Source: Linyphia triangularis (lineage: Eukaryota; Arthropoda; Arachnida; Araneae; Linyphiidae). From it: a stretch of DNA of 64,000 nt. The first letter of the stretch is position 1. The number at the start of each line of letters is the position of its first letter. The position numbers and the translations under genes are program-made. The notes beneath the pieces are model-generated. The model searched no databases. It had not been told where the DNA came from and saw nothing but the letters and a program-made list of their open reading frames with translations. The stretch lies in the NCBI GenBank assembly GCA_963978545.1, contig OZ021721.1:110767366-110831365 (forward strand). The letters are read 5' to 3'. Below, one piece after another: positions 53,505-64,000 of the stretch.

Positions 53505-53587
53505 CGTCATTTATTTTATTGAAACTTTAATTAGTAAATTACGATGGAATTATGTAAAAAATATTTAGTAATAAATAGTAGTTTTTC

Positions 53588-53618
<31 letters not shown>

Positions 53619-54690
53619 ATAGGAATTTCTCAAAAAAAGTTTCTGAATAAGAATTTCACAAAAAAAATTCTGAATACGAGTTTTGCAAAAAATATTTATT
53701 TCCGAATAGAAATTTAACAAAAATGTATTTATTTCCGAATAGGAATTTTATAAGAAGATATTTTTTTCTGAATAAGAATTGTTACAGGTACAAGAAAATA
53801 AGTTATTGAATCTAAAGCTTGAGTAGATGAATACGAAATATTACTTTATAACAGCAGAAGTTAATTTTGAATCTGGATACTTAAGTGATATAAAATATTT
53901 TCTTAAGAAAGGAATTTTTAACTATTGTTAAATGAAAAATATTAATTTAAAAAAAAATATTGTCAACAATATAACAGAAGCTAAATATTTAAAATCACTG
54001 TTTTCAAATTATTAAAACTTAAACAATTTAAAAGTTTATATTTTAATTCCAACTTAAGACCTATTTAAACGTTGCAAAAATGTATTTTTAAAATGATAAA
54101 ACAGTCGTCATTTATTTTACTGAAACTTTAATTAGTAAATTACGATGGAATTTTACAAGAAATATTTAGTTATAAATAGTAATTTTACAAAAAAAAAAAA
54201 AAAAAAAAAAATCTGAATAGGAATTTCTCAAAAAAAGGTTTCTGAATAAGAATTTTACACTAAAAAATGTCTGAACACGAATTTTGCAAAAAATATTTAT
54301 TTCCGAATAGAAATTTAACAAAAATATATTTATTTCCGAATAGGAATTTTATGAGAAAATATTTATTTCTGAATAAGAATTGTTACAGGTATAAGAAAAT
54401 CAGTTATTGAATCTAAAGCTAGAGTAAATGAATACGAAATATTACTTTATAACAGCAGAAGTTAATTTTGCATCTGGATACTTAAGTGATCTAAAATATT
54501 TTCATAAGAAAGGAATTTTTAACTATTGTTAAATGAAATATTAATTTAAAAAAAAGTATTGTCAGCAATATAACAGAAGCTAAATATTTAAAAGCACTGT
54601 TTTCAAATTATTAAAACTTAAAAAATTTAAAAGTTTATTTTTTAATTCCAACGTAAAACCTATTTAAACGTTGCAAAAATGTATTTTTAA
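53505..54690. repeat. 601-bp tandem duplication, two units
   Basis: CGTCATTTATTTTA recurs at 53505 and 54106. Both copies hold the poly-A run, then repeated (T)TCTGAATA(G/A)GAATTT(C/T) words, so there is a ~30-bp sub-repeat inside. The copies differ by scattered substitutions. Confidence 0.92.
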
Positions 54691-54910
54691 AAAGATAAAA
54701 AATTAATAAAAAAATTTCGTATGCTGCACAAAGGTTTGATAAGTTTCGGTATAAAATAAAGTTTAGAGTTTAGTATAAGACAATAAGAAACTTTACTACC
54801 CACTATTTGTATTTTACTCGGTTTAAATATGTATAGGTAAATATTTTTAATAAAATCAAAATTAGTTTCTGTGTTTGTATATCTGGAAGAGTGACTTTGA
54901 TACAATATAG

Positions 54911-54956
54911 AAATCCACATGCATAAAATATAAATTTATTTTATGCACGTGGATTT
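54911..54956. repeat. 46-bp hairpin
   Basis: AAATCCACATGCATAAAATA is inverted as TATTTTATGCACGTGGATTT, with one mismatch and a 6-bp centre. Confidence 0.7.
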
Positions 54957-55052
54957 TATATACATTTATTTTTATTTTTGTATCGATTATATTTTGATAC
55001 ATACATATTTATATACTTTTTGGATGTCAAAGGACTAATACAAACAGTGCAA

Positions 55053-55124
55053 ATGACGAATGTTTTGACGCATTATAGCCCTCGTGTTGCTGACTGGGCT
55101 AGATAATCTGAAAACAACCAACCA
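55053..55124 (+). repeat. tRNA-derived SINE, family A, 3' fragment
   Basis: Only the tail is present, from ATGACGAATGTTTTGACGC to CTGAAAACAACCAACCA. The tRNA-like head is missing: a 5'-truncated copy. Confidence 0.85.
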
Positions 55125-55841
55125 ATTTTGAAACATTATATTTAATCGATAATGAGAAGTAAAATATAAAATGTTTTATTTTTTGGACTAAAAGTTATAA
55201 AAGGGCATTAGATATTTAAAAAAAAATTCAAACAATAAAGTAGCTTGATGTATCATGGATAACACAAAATCAATTTTAAAATCGCCAATATATGTTACAT
55301 CTTCCAAAAGTATTATAGTCAACTAATCTAGAGAAATTGCACGTTATGAAAATAATAAACTTAGCATTTTAGAGTTTTTAAAACGAATTTAAAGTTTGCC
55401 TTGGAGGAAATAAGTCGCCGAGAATGTTAAAAGCAGGAAAACACATGAAAATATTTTCGAATACTGTACTGATCGAAAAAGTATAAAAGAAATATAAGAA
55501 ACACTCATTTAAAGAAGGTTTAGACAGTAAAAAACTAAAATATCTATTGCCCCAATGTATAGAAAATTTAAGCTTTTAGCAAAAACAACACATTTCACGC
55601 TTCTTACTAAAGATTTTTCACTCAAGATTTTCCCAAAATCAATTCAAATATCAACTGACATTTCCTATAAGGTCAAACATACTACAAAATTATCATTGGT
55701 TGGATTTTTTATTGGTATCTTCCTTTCTCACATAAAAGATTATATTGCGGATTCTTCGCTAAAAAAATCCTAATCCCACACATAAAGGCAACTGTTTTCT
55801 TTTCGGATTTAATCGAGTATTCTTGCTCTTACAATGGTCGA
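55125..55841. other. unassigned AT-rich sequence
   Basis: A 72-residue frame at 55555-55773 has no recognisable family. Nothing else supported. Confidence 0.35.
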
Positions 55842-56300
55842 GATAGGACTATTTCATACTTCAAAAGTAATATTGTATCAGAAGAGATATAGTATCGTCC
55901 ATTTCGAAAAGAGTTCATGTTATATAGAAAAGTGATGTAATCTTACACTCTTATGGTTGAGAAAGCAGTTTTGGTTTTAGTAAGGGGATTGTAGTTATTC
56001 TAAAATAATATACTTAGTTTCAAAATTGAAATAATTTTTATAATAAAATTATAGTTGATAGGAGTATTTACGAGATTGGACTATTTCATACATCAAAAGT
56101 AATATTGTATCAGAAGAGATAGTATCGTCCATTTCGAAAAGAGTTCATGTTATATAGAAAAGTGATGTAATCTTACACTCTTATGGTTGAGAAAGCAGTT
56201 TTGGTTTTAGTAAGGGGATTGTAGTTATTCTAAAATAATATACTTAGTTTCAAAATTGAAATAATTTTTATAATAAAATTATAGTTGATATTTGAAAATA
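55842..56300. repeat. 232-bp tandem duplication, two units
   Basis: GACTATTTCATAC recurs at 55847 and 56079. The copies are near-identical through GTATCGTCCATTTCGAAAAG and GGTTGAGAAAGCAGTTTTGG, apart from a 2-bp AT difference early in the unit. Confidence 0.93.
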
Positions 56301-56417
56301 ATATTTATCGTTTAAATTGTTTATTAGTTAGATCTTTTTTGATTATCTATGCCTGTGAAAGTTTGATTAACTAATCAAGTCATCACTAAATCACACACTT
56401 TCTATAAAAATCTAGGA

Positions 56418-56594
56418 CCCACTTATGGCTGTGTGGTTAGAGTTCTGGCCTCGCATGCCAAAGGTGCCTGTCTCGAATCCCGGGTTAAGCCTGGATGCCC
56501 GTTGTGATTTAAATCCACGTTAAGCTGCAATTAAGCTGATTTAGCCGTCATTCTGCAAAAAAAAAAAAAAAAAGGTACAAAACAACCAACCTAT
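56418..56594 (+). repeat. tRNA-derived SINE, family C, with A run and ACAACCAACC end
   Basis: The A-box-like TGTGTGGTTAGAGTTC and degenerate B box TCTCGAATCCC show tRNA origin. The body ends in a poly-A run, then AAAACAACCAACC, the same terminal word as family A. Flanking TATAAAaatCTAGGA and TATAAAgCTAGGA look like a worn target duplication. Confidence 0.75.
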
Positions 56595-56599
56595 AAAGC

Positions 56600-59500
56600 T
56601 AGGAATCTTGAATTTAGCATAGTAGCTACTTATTAGCTAATTACGAAAACCTAATGTTACATACTGTTGTTTTTTAATTAATGGATTGAAATCGGGGGAA
56701 AGTATATTTTCATGACTTGAAATCCATGAGCCATGTTTATTTTATCTTGACCAATCCACATAGAAATATACTATTTTTCGTTTTAGCGTAAACAGGCATT
56801 ATGTGTATGTTTATATATGAGTTCTTATTATAAAATACGAGGGGGAAGGTGAATGTATAAATTTTGTTATTTCTAAAACCTAATTACACATTAATTAAAG
56901 TTAAATACTTCATTTAAAACCATAAAGTTATACCTCCATGTAGTATTTATCCATTTCAGATACCCGGAAACTAAGCAATGCAGTTTTGACACATATAGCG
57001 CGAGGAAGCAGCTGTAGCATATGTAGATTTCTAAAACATATATACGGGTATTTTTTGTCATATTGAATAAATGTCATAACAATGCATCAATGCATTTGTT
57101 ATTAACAGTACCTATTTGAATAACCCAAGTACAAAACTAGTATATTGTCCAGAGGGTGGTGTATGCTTATTTTTTTTTATTTGGCAACTCAATGAAGTAA
57201 TTAGTAATGAAACAAAAATTTAAGTAGCAGTTAAAGTTGTTTTAAAAGACATATCAGGAGTTTTCCTTTGTGTATAAAAGATGGCGCCACAAGTGCTAAA
57301 TAAATACAGTGGAATTATTTTTGAAAACTTAGCAAACAAAACTTGGCAAAACATGTTTTTCTCTGGAATCGATTATATAGAAGATTGTATATGAAGAACA
57401 ACAGTAATAAAAAATGGGTCTATTCCTAGTTACAAGTACCATTGGTTAATCGGAAATGTGGTAATAAATGTAGTCGATAAAATGTTAGTTATATGATGTA
57501 TTCGTCTAGCTTTGTAGAATTTTAATTGTTTATTTGTACAAATTGTGTTTAACATATAATAAGTGATTATCTTCAATTAAGAAGAAGCTTTTTTATCTCA
57601 ATTTTAGTTTGCTATGATTCCGGGGAAATAATGCTGTTTTTTCTTGGCGATAAATTTTGGAAATAGCATCAGAACACTTAAGGAAAATATTTAATATGTA
57701 GTAATGATAACTGGATAACAGAAAATATTCAACTATGCAGTTCTTTTATGGTGGTTTAACGGTTTAATTCAATGTTTTTTTTATATAAGTAAATCAAATG
57801 AGCATTTATTTATGTTTGCTGGTAACAAAAAAAATATATTTGTCTTCACGTGCATTTTTTGTATTTGTATTTATTTCAAAACAAAAATTATCAATATATA
57901 TATATATATTTAAATGTAAATGATTAATATACTTGTATCTGGTTGGAAAGCTAAGAATTTAAAGTCATAAAAACCAAAACTATAAATATTATTTAATAAG
58001 TTATTCAGATTATTGAAAACAATTTAACATCAACGTAAATGATGCCCACATATTTATCCGGTCTAATTTCTCAAAATTGAATATGGTGACTTGGTTGTTA
58101 TTGTATCAAAGTACAACTCTTAAAACCTGGTTCACGCTATTTGACCACGGGGGGGGGGGGGGGGAAGCACACACCTGTTTGGCTCAGTTGCTGAGAGTAG
58201 AACAAGATTGGAATCGTCGTGCATCCATATCGGTTAAACTGTCAGAGTCAGTCAGTAATTTACGAAATATTTTTAAATAATTTTTATTTTACTTGCTAAA
58301 AAGTTGTGTTATAAAAATTGTCATATGAATAAATAATTTTGAAATATATTTCTTGCTAAACTGATATCTTAAAAATTAAATTGTCAATATTGAAAATAAT
58401 ACATTGAATGCTACCAATAGTATCGGCAAACATTAGATTTCATAACTTTTTCTGGCTGATCATTTTACTTAGCAATTTTTTAAAAATTCTAATTGTTTTA
58501 TGGGAGCAATCAATTCTTTTTATTGCGTTTGTTGTGTTCAAAATTAGTAAGATACGATCGATGGATGTTTCAGAGCGAATAATCTAAGCGCAATCTAAGT
58601 GTCATACTAAGCGCAAAATGGTGTAAGCAACAACGTTAGACACACAAAAGACTCTTTGTATTAAGAGTGACAATAAATACTATGATGCAATATTTTAGTC
58701 AATTAGAATTACAGTTAGAGTTCTATTCATTTTCTTTAAGTTGGAAACCTCTTTATCACACCAAGAAAAGGTGTTTATTTATAATTAAAAATATGTACTT
58801 ACTAGTTTATATACATGATTACAAAAACACTAAAAAAATAAGTTGTAAAAATAAGTGTGATATATTAAAAGAAATAACTACATTTTTAAAATATAAGAAA
58901 TAATTGGAGATTATCTGCTTTATGCTTTACCTACGAATAGATATAAAAAATGTGTGTTTGCCAAACTACTTTCGCCTTAAGTTAAAACTAACATTTGTTG
59001 TCCTTTTGAGAAAACACGAAGTTCTTCGATGTTACAGTCAGTAAGACGGTAAGCTAATGACCAAAAGGTACATTGTTCAAACTAATCACGTATATTTATG
59101 GATTAAAACTTTATTTTAGAATGAATATGATTGTCGTACTCAAAGTTGAAACACGTGTTTTCAGAGCTTTAAAATTTTAAAATACATGCAATTTAATTAT
59201 AAAATAAATAAATTTGACTTATTTCTAATATAACTGTATTAATAGTACAACATCAAGTATCAAAGTATTACCCCGACTAAAATTTCTAACTTCCGGGACC
59301 ATTTTCGGGGGAACATACCCTTTTAAGCATTTAAACATACAAAAGGTACTTTTCTAATCAATCAGACAAGAAAAAAAAAAACGAATGCTAAAATTCATCA
59401 AATAGTTTTAGCTGTAGGCCTGGCTCAGATTTTTGCCGCAACCACAACAAGAAAAAAAGGACGAATAAGAACAAAATTTCGATGACATTGGAGATGTTCA

Positions 59501-59935
59501 AAGGAATTTTCCGCTACCCCTTGTTCATGTTCAATGTTAACAATTATGTCGTTATTTTTCGTGTACTCACTTGGGGCAATACAATGGAAAAAATCAGAGT
59601 TTTAACTATAATAGAAGATGAGATAATAATGATTGGTTGAAACTATATAAGTAAAGAAACTATGATTAACCTATAGTAATTGGTTGAAACTATTGGTTTA
59701 CTATAATAGTGATAGGTTGAAAACCAGTCTAAGCTCGGTCAGTATAATATACACTTGCAATATTTGCCATTTTGACAATGAAGTTGGAGACAGAACACTA
59801 CCGTGTTCCTAGATATAAGATAATAGTAATTTACAAAGTTTTAGAGCAGCATCGATTTAGTAGGAAAATATATTTGGCGTCCCCCCAAATAATGAATATA
59901 ACTTTCATAACACTCGTTACATTTTATTGTAATTA
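56600..59935. other. unassigned AT-rich sequence
   Basis: Over 3 kb without a supported gene. Notes: a (TA)n run near 57893-57910, and a poly-G run at about 58149-58162 with AAGCACACACC following. Short frames at 58077 and 58667 have no domains. No element ends were recognised. Confidence 0.4.
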
Positions 59936-59939
59936 TTAA

Positions 59940-60636
59940 CACTAGAAAGACGGGAGCTTAGTATATACCTATATTGCCTGAAAACAGTCAAAATGACTGC
60001 ATTGTGAAAAAATAACTAATGCGCAAAGAAATTTGTTTAACGGTAATTTTTAATATATTTTATATCACTTACAGTCATATAACAAGTTATTAATAAGTAT
60101 TAACAATAAAAAAATGTATTTCAGTTCGAAAATAATAATTTATACATTATCTGGACATTTTAGCCGTATCGATTACAGTATGAGATCATACACTCAGTGA
60201 TCCTCTTTCCCATCTGAATTACGTTACAGCGCGTTCAAAGGGAACAAAGCGAATGGCCAGTCCTGGCATAAAGATTCGAATAACAAGTACGAATAACAAT
60301 AACAATAACTTTAGTTATTGAACAACTGCAACTTATCAAGTATATGTCGAAATCGACAATTTATCATGAACTTGTATGTTATGTTATTCCAATCCAGAGC
60401 CGAACTGGTCTTTGCCAAGCAGTCAAAATGACTGCTTTTCGGCAATATAAGTATAACACATATATATATACCGGAAGTGAAGGAAGGGGGGGGGGGCAAC
60501 AACAATGATTAATTAACCCATTTATATGTTGTAGAAAAAGTCACAAAATTATAAGAAGCTGTGTCATTATTCAAATAATTATTTTTTTAATTGAAATTCA
60601 AAAGCAGTCAAAATGACTTGCTTAGGCAATCTAGTG
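59940..60636. mobile_element. piggyBac-type MITE
   Basis: 697 bp bounded by CACTAGA and TCTAGTG, with TTAA on both sides (59936-59939 and 60637-60640), the piggyBac target site. Three subterminal or internal palindromes of CAGTCAAAATGACTG type lie at about 59986, 60419 and 60604 (the last has one added T). ATTGCC / GGCAAT words next to the ends are also inverted. There is no transposase frame. Confidence 0.8.
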
Positions 60637-60640
60637 TTAA

Positions 60641-61280
60641 AAAGATCGTACTCTCCAATAGATAGATATATACGACACTAAAATCTTGTAAACTTTCTTT
60701 TTATTTTATGATGGAGACTTACCTGTCTATTGCCGACTAACTTTTCCTTTCTGAGATGTTCTTGATGTAAAAACAGGAACCATCAAACGCTGTGCGTATT
60801 CCATTTAAAGATTTGGGTTTATAAGACATCATTTTCTTCTGAAATCATGCTGCTCGACAAGTGTTTAATTTACCTTTTTAATGTATCGTGAAGAGTATTT
60901 GATATAGGCTCACTAACTCTCGATTTTTCTTCTAAGGGGCATTATAAGCAGACTCATCATGTAATTCATTGCCTCTTAACTATTCCTAAACATAGCTTTT
61001 ATGACAATAGCTGTCGAAAAGGGTTAAGGGTTGGTAAAGAACTGTAGAAGTCACTCTGTATAGTAGTACTAAAAAAAATAGGGCTTTAAGTGCTTGTTTA
61101 GTGTATAAAGTACATTATAATCCTTCTAAAAACTAACATTTTATTTAGTCTCTCAAATACGTGTAGTTTTCCCTCGAAATATCTCCTGGAATGCATTTTC
61201 ATCTTTAAACTGATCGAGACTTAGTGATGTTCCGGCGCAGTATTGTCTTTGTGGGCCAGAAAATATCCAAATACATTGTG
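60641..61280. other. unassigned sequence
   Basis: No gene or repeat supported. Confidence 0.35.
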
Positions 61281-62355
61281 GTCATAAAGAAACTTTACCG
61301 ATAAATGGATTTCTAGCATCCATTTCGTTCAATAGATCTAGATGAGATTTCAGTTCATAGTTATTGGTGCTTATAGTTATTCAGAGCTATGAGCTCGAGA
61401 TTTTGTGAATGGCTACAAAATGGCACTCAAGGTTACCGTTACCAGTTATAGTTACAGAAACTCAAACTTTTCGAATAGCACCTCCTACTTTTCCCCGTCG
61501 CAAAATGCTCAGCGCATGCGAAAATTCTAAAGAGCGTTGGAATGGTACATGTATCACAAAAAAGAACGCGTTATGCACACATAAAAAACAGCTTTGCGAA
61601 CGATCAACCGAAACACAATTGAGGCACTCGGAGGAAATTTGTATTTGACAGAGGCGCAAGACACCAATCACAGAACGCCACTTGCCAGACATTCAGCTTA
61701 GAAAACCGATAAAATTGCCTGTAATGGCACCCATGTGAAAAATGTGTAATCCAAACAAAAGTTTTTTTGTTGTTGTCCAATCTGTGTTGTCCTCAATGAT
61801 TGGTGTTTTTGGCCTCTGTCATAGGCAATATTTTCCTCCGTGCGCCCCGATCGTGTTTTTTATGGCCGTTCTCAGAGCTGTCTTTTATCCATGCATAACG
61901 TGTCCGTTTTTTGCGATACACGCACCGTTCTAACGCTCTTATGGGTTTTCGCATGAGCAGAGCATTTTGCGACGGGAAAAAGTAGGCATTGCCATTCGAA
62001 AATTTCGAGTTTCTGTACCGAAAACCGTAACTGTGAGCGCCATTTTGTTACCATTCTCAGAATTCTGAGTTCATACTTCTGAATAACTATATCTGAAATC
62101 TCATCTCGATTTAGCCGACCAAACGGTATAATGGTTAGCGTGCTAGCTTCTAGACCACGAAGTTGCGGGTTCGAGTCCCGTGTTTGTAAATGTATGTTGG
62201 CTTGTCTAATGACGAATGTTTCGGCGCATTATAGCCCTCGTGTTGCTGACGGCGCCAGATAATCTGAAAACAACCAACCAACTCATCTCGATTTGTTGAA
62301 CTGAACGGAAGCTAGAGGTCCTTGTATCGGTAAAGTTTTCTTTATAACCACCCTA
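61281..62355. mobile_element. Large foldback element, interrupted by a SINE
   Basis: The arms, ~400 bp each, start GTGGTCATAAAGAAACTTTACCGAT at the left and end, inverted, ATCGGTAAAGTTTTCTTTATAACCACCC. They pair through CCGTCGCAAAATGCTC, GAAAATTCTAAAGAGCGTT and CACCAATCA, with a centre near 61730. The arms are 10-20 percent diverged by eye. Frames at 61409-61692 and 61742-62054 are reflections of the arms, not genes. The right arm is split by the SINE at 62113. Confidence 0.85.
62113..62281 (+). repeat. tRNA-derived SINE, family A
   Basis: Plus-strand copy with a 13-bp target duplication CTCATCTCGATTT (62100-62112 and 62282-62294). A short internal segment after the B box (the GGCATGGGTG part) is missing relative to 15756-15934. 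Confidence 0.94.
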
Positions 62356-63458
62356 TACAATACACCAATCTTGTCCTCTTGTTTCAAGCAGGTTTGTCGC
62401 AGGAACTAAATAAGAAGGGCGCAAGTTTTAATCCTTTAGCCACTTGAAGTAAATCTCCTAAGCAAACGATCTGCTTTTTTGATTACCTTTGAACGTCATA
62501 TCTTTCCCATTAATATGTATAAAAACTTAAAAAAAAAAGAAAAGTAAAATGATATTGAATAAATTTATAACCACTCTGTACAATACACCAATCTTGTCCT
62601 CTTGTTTCAAGCAGGTTTGTCGCAGGAACTAAATGAGAAGGACGTAAGTTTTAATCTTTTAGCCACTTGAAGTAAATCTCCTAAGCAAACGATCTGCTTT
62701 TTTGATTACCTTTGAACGTCATATCTTCCCCATTAATATGTATAAAAACTTTAAAAAAAAAGAAAAGTAAAATGGTATTGAATAAATTTATAACCACTCT
62801 GTACAATACACCAATCTTGTCCTCTTGTTTCAAGCAGGTTTGTCGCAGGAACTAAATAAGAAGGACGCAAGTTTTAATCCTTTAGCCACTTGAAGTAAAT
62901 CTCCTAAGCAAACGATCTGCTTTTTTGATTACCTTTGAACGTCATATCTTTCCCATTAATATGTATAAAAACTTAAAAAAAAAGAAAAGTAAAATGATAT
63001 TGAATAAATTTATAACCACTCTGTACAATACACCAATCTTGTCCTCTTGTTTCAAGCAGGTTTGTCGCAGGAACTAAATGAGAAGGACGTAAGTTTTAAT
63101 CTTTTAGCCACTTGAAGTAAATCTCCTAAGCAAACGATCTGCTTTTTTGATTACCTTTGAACGTCATATCTTCCCCATTAATATGTATAAAAACTTTAAA
63201 AAAAAAAGAAAAGTAAAATGATATTGAATAAATTTATAACCACTCTGTACAATACACCAATCTTGTCCTCTTGTTTCAAGCAGGTTTGTCGCAGGAACTA
63301 AATGAGAAGGACGCAAGTTTTAATCTTTTAGCCACTTGAAGTAAATCTCCTAAGCAAACAATCTGCTTTTTTGATTACCTTTGAACGTCATATCTTCCCC
63401 ATTAATATGTATAAAAACTTTAAAAAAAAAGAAAAGTAAAATGATATTGAATAAATTT
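62340..63458. repeat. ~223-bp satellite array, five units, with dimeric pattern
   Basis: TACACCAATCTTG recurs at 62361, 62584, 62807, 63029 and 63253. Units 1 and 3 share AAATAAGAAGG, AATCCTTTAG and ATCTTTCCC; units 2 and 4 share AAATGAGAAGGACGTAAG, AATCTTTTAG and ATCTTCCCC; unit 5 is type-2-like. Each unit begins with TTTATAACCAC(C/T)CT, the terminal word of the adjacent foldback element. Confidence 0.95.
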
Positions 63459-64000
63459 TTCTCGATTAAGTACTGATAAAACATTAAAAGCTGAAGAAAA
63501 AATACTGAAACGAAACATATTATCAGAACGAAAACAATTAAAATAAACTGAGCTAATTAAATTAAGCGTTGTGTTGTGAGAAATACTAGTGTAAAAGGTC
63601 TTAAAAAGTTACTCAATCGCGAAATGTAAGAAATACCATTTAATTGCTGTTAAAGTCCTCGTTATTTTGTTCTTATTTGTTCCGGGATAATTGCTAGTTG
63701 AGTGTCTTAATTTTGCTTTCTGCCATTAATTGCAGTATTATTTTTTCTATATTAACGATTTTCATTAAACGTAACAATAATTGATTAAATTGAAGAAGAA
63801 AAATACAACTCTTATTTTAGTCATGCGAGTTTTATACTTTTGTTAAATTTGGCAGTTTAAATGTGTCACCTAAATCTTAAAGTATAGAATGATTTATAAA
63901 AAGGAAATACAAATTTAAGAAATGTTAGTTTTATAAATTCTGAATATTTTGTTAAAGGTGGGGATATAATGATATAAGATAAAATTGAATGGATCTTTTG
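63459..64000. other. unassigned AT-rich sequence at window end
   Basis: No gene or repeat supported. Confidence 0.35.

Noticed and set aside
61409..62054. Several frames of 60-79 residues
   Set aside because: They mirror each other across the arms of the foldback element and show no domain.

Overview
The window looks like arthropod nuclear DNA. It is AT-rich and intron-containing, one host gene can be followed, and most of the rest is transposable elements and tandem repeats. A chelicerate (spider-like) source fits the density of tRNA-derived SINEs, MITEs, BEL/Pao and Ty3/gypsy elements, but that placement is inference. There are no bacterial genes, operons or CRISPR arrays.

Host gene: the only cellular coding sequence I can support is the 3' half of an EML-family (echinoderm microtubule-associated protein-like) WD40 gene on the + strand. 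It has six exons (6417-6573, 8963-9060, 10059-10152, 11869-11964, 13484-13617, 24104-24244). All have GT/AG borders and compatible phases, and they encode 239 residues ending at a TGA. The 5' exons lie outside the window or were not recognised. The introns hold minisatellites, foldback MITEs, a probable solo LTR, a SINE, a decayed BEL/Pao element and a pogo-like MITE. The last exon plus its 3' flank is repeated in tandem (306-bp period, three copies, then partial copies) downstream of the stop.

Region by region: 1-3711 holds a SINE, a 657-bp foldback element and a three-level nest of TIR elements. 3712-6416 is mostly unassigned, with two hairpins. 6417-24244 is the EML-like gene, with the BEL/Pao element (16043-21970, 156-bp LTRs, 5-bp TSD) in its last intron in antisense. 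25390-36434 is a complete 11-kb Ty3/gypsy element on the - strand. It has 2.26-kb LTRs that look identical except for a poly-G length difference, a TTAT target duplication, intact gag and pol frames, and a TTTAAAC slippery heptamer directly before the gag stop. 36435-64000 has no convincing gene. It contains SINEs with clear target duplications, a deleted Tc1-like element with a DD34E remnant, a piggyBac-type MITE, foldback elements, and tandem arrays with periods of 91, 156, 217, 390, 601, 232 and 223 bp.

How it fits together: two recurring themes are TE insertion into older TEs and local tandem amplification of TE/flank junctions. The SINE/satellite junction at 41.4 kb and the satellite abutting a foldback terminus at 62.3 kb are the clearest cases. 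All boundaries were read by eye from the sequence; no searches or alignments were run.
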